A DNA stretch of 64,000 nucleotides from Procambarus clarkii (taxonomy: Eukaryota > Arthropoda > Malacostraca > Decapoda > Cambaridae), in NCBI RefSeq assembly GCF_040958095.1, contig NC_091193.1, positions 32,252,346 through 32,316,345 of the forward strand. The letters run 5' to 3'. Positions within the stretch are counted from its first letter, which is position 1; each line of letters starts with the position of its first letter. The position numbers and the translations under genes are program-made. The notes beneath the pieces were generated by a model. It saw nothing but the letters and a program-made list of their open reading frames with translations. It made no database searches and was not told where the DNA came from. This document shows positions 54,303-64,000 of the stretch, piece by piece.

Positions 54303-54447
54303 GCTTAGGTATATACAGAGGTGTGCTGCTTCCCTATTCTGTGTGAAGGACCACACAGTGTAGATCAAAACCCAGCTACAAGCTCATCCAACATCCTCAC
54401 CTCACAGGATGGCCAGTCATACATGGAATCAGGAGAGAACAAAATAC
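54303..54447 (+). repeat. ~150-bp direct repeat, copy 2
   Basis: This is the second copy of the repeat at 54003 and the less A-rich of the two. A 65-codon open frame starting inside it (54321-54518) has no recognisable protein feature and is treated as non-coding. Confidence 0.75.
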
Positions 54448-54639
54448 TTAAGGCTGATCTATTAGCCTCCACTGGCAAAATCTGGGTGCAGCACAAGAAT
54501 ATCTTCCAATATCCCTGAGTGTATGATGTAATTACATGGCTCAAAGTGCCTCATACCATTTGGTATGAAGTCACTGATAAACAGGGCAATCACAGATATA
54601 GTGTTGGAGAGTATGTCCTCTCAAGTAGGACCTGAAAAA

Positions 54640-54740
54640 CTGATTTTTTTTTACCCAGATGGTTAAAACCTATGGAACCGCCTACCCGCTGAAGCCGTAC
54701 CTGCCAAAATCCAGCTAGAAAATATCATTAGGACAAGTGG
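54640..54740 (+). pseudogene. C-terminal remnant of a non-LTR retrotransposon protein
   Basis: One frame from about 54668 reads WNRLPAEAVPAK and continues to IIRTSGET before a stop near 54749. W-N-x-LP-x-E-x-V-x-A is a pattern seen at the C-terminus of reverse-transcriptase proteins in LINE-like elements. The upstream coding part is frameshifted by one base (stop in VKT-LWN). The following bases to about 54900 (TAGGTAAATTTAGG-like words) may be its 3' tail. The assignment rests on one short motif. Confidence 0.4.
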
Positions 54741-55440
54741 CGAGACTTAACAAGCCCCTAGCTTTTTGTCCTCGTAGAGGTCACTATATAGTTAGTGGCC
54801 CTTGGGTAAATTTAGGTAAATAAATACGTAAATAGATACCATCGCTTCTCAAGTCCTGGGAGCGACAAGGGGAGCTATACACTATCTCTTAGAATTACGT
54901 AGGTAAACAAAAAATGTAACATATTTGTATACTACAATGTCGGTGCTGACTGTACAAGTTGAAAAAACATTGTTTTACTTCGAAATATACTAATTTTATA
55001 AGAAAATTCGACGTAAATATGTTTCAAGTGGTCACGGATAAGCTCCGATATGGCAGCGTCGTTATTGGCTACAGCTGTAAGATGAAAAAATGTTACCTTC
55101 TCTCTGATTGGCCAAACTAGAAGCTTAGTGACATCTAGCGAGACCTAAGTGAACTACTTAGAAATCTTCGTAAGTTTACGTCTCTGAATCGCTCTTTGGC
55201 GCCTTCTTAGCGGGCACTTAGGAACCTTCGCAGCAAACCTACTTACGAAGAAATACATGGAGCTTCGTGAATCTAGGTCCTGATCTGGAGTAATATTGCC
55301 ATTGTTCTCCTGCTTTTTCAGATGAACGTTCATTCCTCAGCCGTTATTATCTGTGTGAGTAATGGTATACCTCTATTCCCTTCATCTCGCCCACCCACAT
55401 GTTACACTTTCTTTTCCCAATCTTAAATATATCTGGAATT

Positions 55441-57060
55441 AATCCATGAATGCTGTGCTCCTCTTAGGTGATTTTAACTCTCAGCGTGCCCTCTAGGGCA
55501 ATGATTTGACAAACACCGGAGGATGAGAATTAGAATATTCCTTCCTTTCTCCTTCTTGGTCTCTTCTACACTCCTACAAGTCTACTGATGTTGACTCACT
55601 CACCTGAACCTCTTTCCTGTACTGATTTTCGTCTTCTCTCCTATTTATATAGGCCTGACGCAGAAAAACCTTAATAACGTCGATAATAGTGAACATTTCC
55701 CCATACTCATAACCCTCTTTTTTTTCTTTCTGCCCTCCTGTTTTTTTCCCTGTTTACCAGTCTGATAAAGTGGACGGGTATCTTTTCTCCCTTCACGCTA
55801 CTCTTCCCAACCTATCCACTATGCCTTTCCCTTGAGCCCTCCTTATTTTTCACTACAACTTATTGGGTGTTCTGTTCCTGCCGCTCTGTTCCTCTCGATG
55901 GCTCCCATGACTTGCGTAAGTGTATTCCCTGTCACAGTTCAGACTCTTCACAGTCTGTATGTTGTAACCATGCAACCTGGAAAAGTCACCGACGCCGACA
56001 GATGCCCGATTCTCTTATTTTGTTTCAGAAGGCAAGTTTGGTAGGCCATTAAGCGATCCATACAGCTAAACATTAGCGATGGAAATCTCATATTTCCACC
56101 ATTATGGTTGACACCCCTCTGTCAATAACCCGAAGGTTATTGTTCCAGATATATCGCCTGTCCTTCATCTCTCTGGTTTTGTCGTGGAAGTTCCGGTGTT
56201 GGTGGCCAACTAACTGGGTTTGCACTTTAAAACCATTACCTCAGGTACTCGTCTTCTTCTTACTTTTCTTGCCCTTTTATTGAACTGCGTTCCTTGGGTT
56301 ATGGCACTCGCCCATAACGATCTCTCCTCCCATTCGTAACTTTTGCCAACCCTGACTCACTGCACTTCTCCGGCAGTGAGGTCAGACGGCATTTCCCATG
56401 AAATGCTTTGTCATCTCGCTTAGTGCGCCTGTCAGTATTTGCTGAATATTTATAACAATATTTGGGATGCGACATCAGTCCCCGAGGACTCGTTTGAGGC
56501 AGTCGTTCTTCCCATTCGAAAACTCAGTACTCAGGGGACTTTCCCTAAGGATTTTTGCCCCATTGTCCTGATGAGTTTTGTCTGAAAACTTTTTGAACAA
56601 ATGGGTAAACTTACACTCCTACTATTCAATTCACATATGGGTATCTGTTAATGGTGTTAGCTATTCCATTGTCTTAACTAACCAAACCTATATGTGCCAC
56701 CTACAGCCAGAGGCTAGTTTCTTCATGGAGACTTTAAGCAATTTTGTTAAGCTTTAATGCTTTAAGCTTTAATGTAACTGAACACTTTTCATTTTCTTAG
56801 CTGTGTCTTAATAATTACCCCCCCCCCCCCCAGAACACCACCTTGCCCCCTATTGTCTACACTGCACAGTCCCACTTACTCTCGTGCACTTCCTTGTAGA
56901 ATGTCCCAATTTTCAGGACGATGACATGTCTTGCTACCTAGCCATCTAGCCTCGCCTTACTTTGAGTCCTCACGATCATTTGCCCCTCGAAAGAATCCTT
57001 ACAAATCCTATATTGCTCGCATTATGTGCTTTTATTCTTGTATTTGCATAAAGTATATTA
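55441..57060 (+). pseudogene. Relic Jockey-type non-LTR retrotransposon (ORF2), frameshifted and internally deleted
   Basis: Several hallmark motifs occur in order, in different frames. The endonuclease motif LLLGDFNSQRAL lies at 55458-55493 and NSEHFPILI (compare the family SDHFPI motif) near 55685-55711. The reverse-transcriptase region contains DGISHEMLCHLA from 56385, then VPEDSFEAVVLPIRKLS and KDFCPIVLMSF, to about 56604, interrupted by in-frame stops. After about 200 bp without recognisable coding and a 14-C run (56818-56831), a C-terminal CCHC finger reads CLHCTVPLTLVHFLVEC (56854-56904). The catalytic centre of the polymerase and everything up to the finger are missing, so this is a dead copy. 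The stretch between the motifs (55720-56350) also gives fragments such as HRRRQMPDSLILFQKA that fit the linker of this family. Confidence 0.8.
56818..56831 (+). repeat. Poly-C run of 14
   Basis: It sits exactly at the join between the reverse-transcriptase remnant side and the C-terminal finger remnant. It may mark the deletion junction or be a later slippage tract. Confidence 0.85.
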
Positions 57061-59240
57061 CTTTTGCATAGACGTATATTATGGATGTGCATAAAAGAAT
57101 ATTACAAAGGATTTGCATCCTGAGTAGTATTCGGGACATTTTGCATATTGTGCACCCACCAACACTGATGGTGTTTCATAGTTTTCCAAGATTAGTGATT
57201 TCTTTTCATAGTTACTTCTTCATTGTTGTATTCATATCATCGCACGAGACAAAGTTAACAAGGTGTTGGAATGTATAATATGAAGCATCAGAACCAGTAA
57301 TGGCTGTCACCTATCTGCTATATCCAGCACTGATGAAGCCCAACTTGTTCTGTGCTGTATAGTGATGCTCCCCATACTACATAATGGACATAAATTCTAA
57401 AACAAGACGACTCACAATTAAGTACACAAACGAGTATTTTCTTTGGATTATTGAACATAGAAAAGTTCTCTGTGCAACCTGTCCTCTTTATAACGTGTCT
57501 CATTTTGTTGTATACTTTACCTAAAGCCAAGTACTGTCATACCAGAAAAAGATAGCGACTCGCAAAATTGACGTAATATCCCGTTGTCTGCTCATGGCGC
57601 AGGAGAATATACAAGGATTATAGATGAAGAGGAAAATAACATAGGAACAAACATCTGGTACAAGAACCATGAATTTAACATTAATAATATTGTAATTGTT
57701 GATAAAGTTCAAAACAATAAGGCTCTTAGCTGAATGCAAGGTTCCTATGCTGGATGGTAAGTCCACTCCTCTGTGATTTTGATACTGGTAATGGGCTGTA
57801 GCAGGTAGGGCCCTTAAGGCTGATCTGGCTCATAAACTCCAGAACACAAACTACCTGTGGGTACACCCACACATTTAACATGTAATTTACATGGATAAGG
57901 TTAAACAGCTCTATGACTGCAAGCTCTGGTGAGGTTCATGATCAAAGACCTGAACTATATGCACACTCTAGCCTAGTCCTAGGAATATCTGTGTTGTTGC
58001 ACACAAGGTATAATTACACAAGGTAAATATAAATTTACATTAAAAAATATCATACGCAATAAAAAACTAACTGATAATTTAAGATTTATGGATATGGTAA
58101 TTCTGATTATATGAATATTCAGCAACATGAACTCAGATAGTGCACGAGCAGGTCAGAACTTACTGATGATGAGGCGTTGCCTCGCTGCCTAACGACTCTC
58201 AATTTATATATGAAAGTATTAATGTAATAAAGCATGCTAATTGACCAATCTACGCTCTAAAACAATTAATAACATATCCTGAAATTGAGAACCGGAGCCT
58301 ATCAGACAGTAGCCAGATGGTGTTCCTCTTGCTGAGACCAGATTCTGTATTTTAATGATGAAATGGCAGCTTGATGATGATGTTTTGATCTCATAACGTT
58401 GCTGTAAATGATTCTAGTGACTTGCTCAGATATGGAGTGCAGGTTGTTGCGTCTCACTTGGTACATGAGGTGGTGGTGGGGCCTCACTAGCCGGCGGATA
58501 TCCACACTCTTGATTTTGAATATATGTACCAGGAATTCCTCCTTAAATACGGTTCAAACTCTCTCCCAATATTCAGGGAGCTATCACTAAAGATTATGAT
58601 AAGTTTGAGTGTAATTATCTTGCTGAAAATGTCTTCAGCACTTCACCCATGTGCACTCTCCGGATGTAAACAAAGAATGATCACGTACAGGACGATTCTG
58701 CCCCACCGCCGGCATCAGTGGAACTGCCGGCAATGGTTATAAATTGAACATTTTCCTTATTTAGACTGATTATTGTGATAAAGTTATATCACAAGAAAAT
58801 TGCCTAGTGGATTTAAAGATTATTAATAGTACTTGATAGCACAATTTGCCTCTTCATTAAGGATTTTGAAATTACATCACTGGAAGCTATAACTTTAGTT
58901 CCAGCAATATTTTTGATTACCTGGAAGCTTTCTTGATTCTGGCGATCACATCTATAATATTGTAAAGGCATTAAGCCCAATGGTGTACTTTACTAATGGT
59001 CATGAAGGATGTTGACGTAAATACAGTAAATATGATCAAATGATAATGAATCGTATATGATTCAGATATATAGATATGATATGGAATAATACATTCCTAA
59101 GATAATAATAATATTAACATGAGTGGAATTTTCAAAACTTGAGTCCTCTGGTAGATTAAGTTAGGGTACCTTAGTGCGACAGTTTTTGTCTTTAGAAACT
59201 CTTGCGAGAACACGCTGCACTGTGCATGGTCCTGTTAAGT
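57061..59240. other. Unassigned low-copy DNA without a recognised gene
   Basis: Open frames of 60-81 codons occur on both strands (for example minus strand 57318-57530, 57521-57766 and 58302-58505, and plus strand 58408-58742). None has a convincing start context, domain, signal peptide or splice structure that I can recognise. Composition is ordinary and AT-rich, and no tandem repeat is evident. Introns or untranslated sequence of a neighbouring gene are possible. Confidence 0.5.
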
Positions 59241-59246
59241 ACTTAC

Positions 59247-59300
59247 ACTATTGATGTGACTTCCTGGGGCCGGGAAGCAATGGTCCAGCAGAGGCAGCAT
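59247..59300 (-). CDS. Weak candidate first coding exon on the minus strand
   Basis: On the minus strand an ATG at 59300 in a favourable context (GCTGCCATGC) opens 18 codons, MLPLLDHCFPAPGSHINS. These run in frame directly into a consensus splice donor GTAAGT at 59246-59241. It lies head-to-head with the plus-strand candidate at 59447, so a divergent gene pair is conceivable. The frame is short, so chance is a serious alternative. Confidence 0.2.
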
Positions 59301-59319
59301 GGCAGCCACTACTACATAA

Positions 59320-59446
59320 GTGAGTATCGAGTTGAGTCATACTGTGTAATGCAGCACGCCGGACAGTAGTAAAGTGCAGCACATACACCACTTGTGTAAA
59401 GTATTTTTACTGATTCATTAACCTGTCATTACATGTATCCTTGCAG
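59320..59446 (+). other. Candidate short intron before the signal-peptide exon
   Basis: The donor reads CATAA/GTGAGT with GT at 59320-59321. The acceptor is a pyrimidine-containing TGTATCCTTGCAG ending at 59446. The length of 127 bp is plausible for an arthropod intron. If real, sequence up to 59319 is 5' untranslated exon. The same DNA overlaps the weak minus-strand exon call nearby. Confidence 0.35.
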
Positions 59447-59563
59447 ATGTGGAGGCTGCTCCTGGTGGCGGCCGCCGCGGCCAGCGCCGGAGGGACCGAC
59501 AACATTCACCAAGAAGTCAACTCGCATCACATACTCTCCCCGATCCACGAAAATTGTACACAA
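59447..59563 (+). CDS. Candidate initial coding exon of a secreted protein
   Basis: An ATG directly follows a good splice acceptor (TATCCTTGCAG). The 39 codons begin MWRLLLVAAAAASAGG, a textbook signal peptide with a basic residue at position 3, a hydrophobic Leu/Ala core at 4-12, and a small-residue cleavage zone around ASAGG. The mature start would be TDNIHQEV, followed by a single Cys in IHENCTQ. The exon ends in phase 0 at CAA/GTAAGA (GT at 59564-59565), a strong donor. The GC-rich start (GGCGGCCGCCGCGGCC) contrasts with AT-rich surroundings, as genuine exons here might. Reading through the donor would stay open to 59725 but becomes low-complexity and ends in poly-A. No homologue is recognised, and no downstream exon could be paired within the window. 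Confidence 0.45.
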
Positions 59564-59725
59564 GTAAGAAATGAAGACTTCCTCCGTCCAAATTTTCCTG
59601 CAGCTGCAATATATTTTCGCCAGCTCATACACACATTCCAACACAACAGTTGGGAAGATCACATCACCATAACATGCGGCTCTAGATACAAAAATTATTC
59701 AGAAAAAAAAAGTTATTTGGAATAA

Positions 59726-61367
59726 CAAAACTGTCACCAGTCACTGGATACTGTTGATCCATAAAGCTGTAGTAAGTAGTTAATGGTACTAGGGCCACAG
59801 AAATGAGGAATGAGTCCCGATTCCCACATGAATGGTGACCTTTTGACAAAAAGTAGAGTGAAGGAATGTATACTGTGACGGGAAAATGAAGGAGTGTAGA
59901 TGTTCGGCAGTCTTCCTAATGGCTGGTGTCAATGCCTATCACGTTAAAGAAAAAAAAAGATCGACTGCTTGGTTGTTGTCTGTGGTAAAGTAAGGGAATA
60001 CACGCAAAACACATAGTATGAATAATGAAACTTGATTAAATTGAAAGCAAATTAAAAACAAAGACAATTCCTTGGCTATGTACAGTGCAAACAAACAAGT
60101 CAAAAAATATAACATAAAAATTAAGAACAGGGATGACGTCACTCTATAATATAAAGACAAAATGAAATAAGCAGGCGCTGAGAATATAGCGCTAGCTGAG
60201 AAACATCCACCTGGTAGACAGAGCGTATATCAGTTAGTTGTTCACAGCTTGAGAGTGTTACTTATCGTTCGTTACGGCTCGTGACCCTACAACAGTCAAC
60301 TTTAAAAAAGGTCTAGGGTTACTAAAACTGCTGTTCACAAGAGCGGGTCACCAGTGTAACCCCTTAATAAGTAATGAGCACTTTGTTAAACTTTTCCTTT
60401 AGGACTGAAGAATTATACATATAACTTATAATATATATATTGAATACAGTATAATATAAAAACACAGATGGTCAAGTTAACTTATACAACCAAACAAAAG
60501 TATTGTCTCCCACAGATTATATTATAATAACATATGGCACAACATGAATGTTACAGACTTAACTCTACAAAGATGTGATCTCTCCTGACCCGTATCAGCT
60601 ACTGAACTCTCGCTCTGTCGCTACCCATAATCCTCTCCTTCTCTGCCTCATCCAGGATGAGGGATGGAAACTAAAGACTTTTTAATATTAAAAACTAATT
60701 GAACAACCACTTGTTCTCAAACCACATAAGAATGCAAATTAAATATAATAGTTACTTGCAAAATATATAAGTACAATGCCACCTGCTTAATTACAGTAAA
60801 TAAACAATTATATAAACTTAGTAAAAGTGACATCTGGAACTCCCAAACTGAACAGGTCCAGCAATTCTAATTTCCCGAATCTAACAGGTATTAGACGTGT
60901 GAAGAGCCACCGTGCTCCTGTCCCCACTGATGCTGCCACACCGCACGATAATTTACAAAAACACAATATGTGTACATATACAGGCAATGATATAATGGAA
61001 CAAAACAAGTTATTTTAAATTTATATACGTATTCAGCTAGGAGTACGTAACAGAGAGCACAAGATATTCTTACTTCAATGACTGGTTCAAGCCCAGACAT
61101 CGATTAAGTAGAGGGCGCTGAGGTGCAGAGGTTCAGGTGTGCAGTCGGCGGGTAACTAATCATAAGCAGGCAGGCTGGGAAAGGTAGTTTGCTGGTTGAT
61201 GACGGTGGCGAGCCAGCATGGAGGGAGTGTGGAGTAGGGGGGAGTTTAGGGTACGTTTGCCTCCTGGTCAAAACGTTTTGTGCTACTGGTAGACTTATCT
61301 TGAAGGTAGCATCTTATTGTTGTATATATATATATATAAGTAACTTTATGTAGGGAAGAGCAGGCTC
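59726..61367. other. Unassigned AT-rich DNA, possibly repeat-derived
   Basis: It contains no convincing coding exon. Open frames of 63-73 codons on both strands are unremarkable. The GC-richer part at 61080-61280 and the homogeneous AT-rich part at 59940-60240 look like repeat modules on the minus strand, but no paired terminal repeats occur inside the window to prove it. Confidence 0.45.
61323..61338 (+). repeat. TA dinucleotide microsatellite
   Basis: Eight TA units sit in a boundary region just before the short palindrome at 61368. Confidence 0.85.
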
Positions 61368-61396
61368 AATCTCTCTTGAAAGAGATTATCGTCACA
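61368..61396 (-). mobile_element. Possible LTR-type terminus with 20-bp near-palindrome
   Basis: On the minus strand the sequence begins TGTGACGATAATCTCTTTCA. The 20-bp segment 61368-61387 is nearly self-complementary (arms of 10 with one mismatched pair). A TGTGACG start could be the 5' end of a long terminal repeat running toward lower coordinates. No matching CA end, primer-binding site or second LTR was identified, so this is only a pointer. Confidence 0.22.
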
Positions 61397-61553
61397 ATAC
61401 AAAATGGAGTCTAGTTCACTCCTGCTTCATTCTGAAAACAAGAGACACAGACGCGTCACTGAGAAGAGCCTGCGTCATTCTCTACGTTATCTGGAATGTT
61501 CCACCTTTTCTTATCCAAAGGTTCCCTCTCCCACTTGTCAACTTCACCTCTCG

Positions 61554-64000
61554 CACTCTCACCTCCTCCTCTACTCCAGCTCTCCCCTACTCTCACCTCC
61601 TCCTCTACTCCAGCTCTCCCCTACTCTCACCTCCTCCTCTACTCCAGCTCTCCCCTACTCTCACCTCCTCCTCTACTCCAGCTCTCCCTCTACTCTCACC
61701 TCCTCCTCTACTCCAGCTCTCCCTCTACTCTCACCTCCTCCTCTACTCCAGCTCTCCCCTACTCTCACCTCCTCCTCTACTCCAGCTCTCCCCTACTCTC
61801 ACCTCCTCCTCTACTCCAGCTCTCCCCTACTCTCACCTCCTCCTCTACTCCAGCTCTCCCCTACTCTCACCTCCTCCTCTACTCCAGCTCTCCTCTACTC
61901 TCACCTCCTCCTCTACTCCAGCTCTCCCTCTACTCTCACCTCCTCCTCTACTCCAGCTCTCCCCTACTCTCACCTCCTCGTCTACTCCAGCTCTCCCTCT
62001 ACTCTCCCTCCTCCTCTACTCCAGCTCTCCCTTACTCTCCCTCCTCCTCTACTCCAGCTCTCCCCTACTCTCACCTCCTCCTCTACTCCAGCTCTCCCTC
62101 TACTCTCACCTCCTCCTCTACTCCACCTCTCCTCTACTCTCACCTCCTCCTCTACTCCAGCTCTCCCCTACTCTCACCTCCTCCTCTACTCCAGCTCTCC
62201 CCTACTCTCACCTCCTCCTCTACTCTCACCTCCTCCTCTACTCCAGCTCTCCCTCTACTCTCACCCCCTCCTCTACTCCAGCTCTCCTCTACTCTCACCT
62301 CCTCCACTACTCCAGCTCTCACCTACTCTCACCTCCTCCTCTACTCCAGCTCTCCCCTACTTTCACCTCCTCCTCTACTCCAGCTCTCCTCTACTCTCAC
62401 CTCCTCCTATACTCCAGCTCTCCCCTACTCTCACCTCATCCTCTACTCCAGCTCTCCCCTACTCTCACCTCCTCCTCTACTCCAGCTCTCCTTTACTCTC
62501 ACCTCCTCCTCTACTCCAGCTCTCCTCTACTCTCACCTCCTCCTCTACTCCAGCTCTCCCTCTACTCTCCCTCCTCCTCTACTCCAGCTCTCCCCTTACT
62601 CTCCCTCCTCCTCTACTCCAGCTCTCCCCTACTCTCACCTCCTCCTCTACTCCAGCTCTCCCTCTACTCTCACCTCCTCCTCTACTCCAGCTCTCCCCTA
62701 CTCTCATCTCCTCCTCTACTCCAGCTCTCCCCTACTCTCACCTCCTCCTCTACTCCAGCTCTCCCTCTACTCTCACCTCCTCCTCTACTCCACCTCTCCT
62801 CTACTCTCACCTCCTCCTCTACTCCAGCTCTCCCCTACTCTCACCTCCTCCTCTACTCCAGCTCTCCCCTACTCTCACCTCCTCCTCTACTCTCACCTCC
62901 TCCTCTACTACAGCTCTCCCTCTACTCTCACCCCCTCCTCTACTCCAGCTCTCCTCTACTCTCACCTCCTCCTCTACTCCAGCTCTCCCCTACTCTCACC
63001 TCCTCCTCTACTCCAGCTCTCCCCTACTCTCACCTCCTCCTCTACTCCAGCTCTCCTCTACTCTCACCTCCTCCTATACTCCAGCTCTCCCCTACTCTCA
63101 CCTCCTCCTCTACTCCAGCTCTCCCCTACTCTCACCTCCTCCTCTACTCTCACCCCCTCCTCTACTCCAGCTCTCCTCTACTCTCACCTCCTCCTCTACT
63201 CCAGCTCTCCCCTACTCTCACCTCCTCCTCTACTCCAGCTCTCCCCTACTCACCTCCTCCTCTACTCCAGCTCTCCTCTACTCTCACCTCCTCCTATACT
63301 CCAGCTCTCCCCTACTCTCACCTCCTCCTCTACTCCAGCTCTCCCCTACTCTCACCTCCTCCTCTACTCCAGCTCTCCCCTACTCTCACCTCCTCCTCTA
63401 CTCCAGCTCTCCCTCTACTCTCACCTCCTCCTCTACTCCAGCTCTCCTCTACTCCACCTCCTCCTCCTATCCAGCTCTCCCCTTACTCTCACCTCCTCCT
63501 CTACTCCAGCTCTCCCCTACTCTCACCTCCTCCTCTATTCCAGCTCTCCTCTACTCTTCCTCCTCCTCTACTCCAGCTCTCCCCCTCCTCTACTCCAGCT
63601 CTCCTCTACTCTCACCTCCTCCTCTACTCCAGCTCTCCTCTACTCTCACCTCCTCCTCTATTCCAGCTCTCCTCTACTCTCACCTCCTCCTCTACTCCAG
63701 CTCTCCCTTTACTCTCACCTCCTCCTCTACTCCAGCTCTCCCTCTACTCTCACCTCCTCCTCTACTCCAGCTCTCCCCTACTCTCACCTCCTCCTCTACT
63801 CCAGCTCTCCCTCTACTCTCACCTCCTCCTCTACTCCAGCTCTCCCCTACTCTCACCTCCTCCTCTACTCCAGCTCTCCCCTACTCTCACCTCCTCCTCT
63901 ACTCCAGCTCTCCCTCTACTCTCCCTCCTCCTCTACTCCAGCTCTCCCCTTACTCTCACCTCCTCCTCTACTCCAGCTCTCCCCTACTCTCACCTCCTCC
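61554..64000 (+). repeat. Pyrimidine-rich 34-bp minisatellite (~72 units, runs off window end)
   Basis: The unit is 34 bp (for example 61557-61590) and contains CTCACCTCCTCCTCTACTCC and a linker with AGCTCTCCCCTACT-type sequence. Units of 33-36 bp arise from CCCCTA, CCCTCTA and CCTCTA linker variants. The plus strand is overwhelmingly C and T, with only one G per unit. Larger duplications are visible: the CTCCACCTCT variant at 62121 and 62788 and the CTCACCCCCTCC variant at 62260 and 62927 are both 667 bp apart, with a third of the latter about 222 bp further on. CCTCCTATACTCC at about 62401, 63069 and 63290 follows the same spacings. No conserved reading frame is expected because 34 is not a multiple of three. 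Confidence 0.95.

Larger units (their letters stand above)
52450..55280. mobile_element. Possible 2.8-kb element bounded by 17-bp terminal inverted repeats
   Basis: The left end GGGCCAGATTCACGAAG (52450-52466) is matched in inverse by CTTCGTGAATCTAGGTCC (55263-55280), with one substitution and one extra base. Both subterminal regions contain repeated CTTCGTA/TACGAAG and CTTCTTAGCG motifs, a layout seen in non-autonomous DNA transposons. No transposase is visible inside, and no clear target-site duplication was found. The interior contains other repeats, so it may be a composite or two related short elements in opposite orientation. Confidence 0.45.

Noticed and set aside
55832-56052. Overlapping 61-70 codon plus-strand frames as independent genes
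   Set aside because: They lie inside the retrotransposon relic, and one of them (KSHRRRQMPDSLILFQKA) is simply its linker region.
59564-59725. Extension of the signal-peptide exon to the stop at 59725
   Set aside because: It reads through a strong GTAAGA donor into sequence with no conserved-looking features, ending in a poly-A run. It is kept only as an alternative.
1-64000. tRNA or rRNA genes
   Set aside because: No cloverleaf arms with A and B box motifs and no rRNA core sequences were noticed on either strand. A covariance-model scan would be the proper test.

Overview
This window reads as repeat-dominated, intron-type animal nuclear DNA with almost no recognisable gene content. The best guess is a decapod crustacean. 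That guess rests on the relic Jockey-type retrotransposon, the arthropod-like mini- and microsatellites, and my recollection (not checked) that the hairpin element starting GCAGGCGATGAG and the AAAT-tailed module near 53.3 kb are common in decapod genomes. There is no bacterial or viral gene organisation, rRNA, tRNA or CRISPR array.

Region 1 (1-50334) is one AT-rich satellite array with a ~674-bp monomer. Monomer types A, B and C form a 2221-bp higher-order unit (3 x 674 + 199). The extra 199 bp is a 186-bp hairpin element inserted in type C monomers with a 13-bp target-site duplication. Further tandem duplications of ~2895, ~5115 and ~2019 bp are layered on this. At position 30931 the whole array reverses orientation: 11452-30923 is repeated as its reverse complement at 30939-50334, sharing private point variants, so the window holds a ~39-kb near-perfect palindrome with a 15-bp spacer. 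The centre falls exactly in the loop of one hairpin element. The right arm is about 76 bp shorter, through scattered one-base losses mostly in homopolymers, and it ends at a 500-N gap (50335-50834). The structure is either a very recent inverted duplication seeded by the hairpin or a fold-back read/assembly artefact. Deciding between them is the main question in this window.

Region 2 (50835-52425) is a GC-rich 13-bp minisatellite. Region 3 (52426-61553) is lower-copy DNA. It holds a possible 2.8-kb element with 17-bp terminal inverted repeats, several degenerate direct repeats, the 3' end of a non-LTR retrotransposon, and a frameshifted, internally deleted Jockey-like retrotransposon (endonuclease, reverse transcriptase and C-terminal CCHC remnants). 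Around 59.25-59.56 kb lies the only gene-like signal: a well-bounded candidate exon encoding a signal peptide, and a weaker divergent minus-strand exon. Region 4 (61554-64000, running off the end) is a pyrimidine-rich 34-bp minisatellite with its own higher-order duplications.

No pathway or operon can be described. Most open reading frames here are by-products of stop-free tandem repeats.
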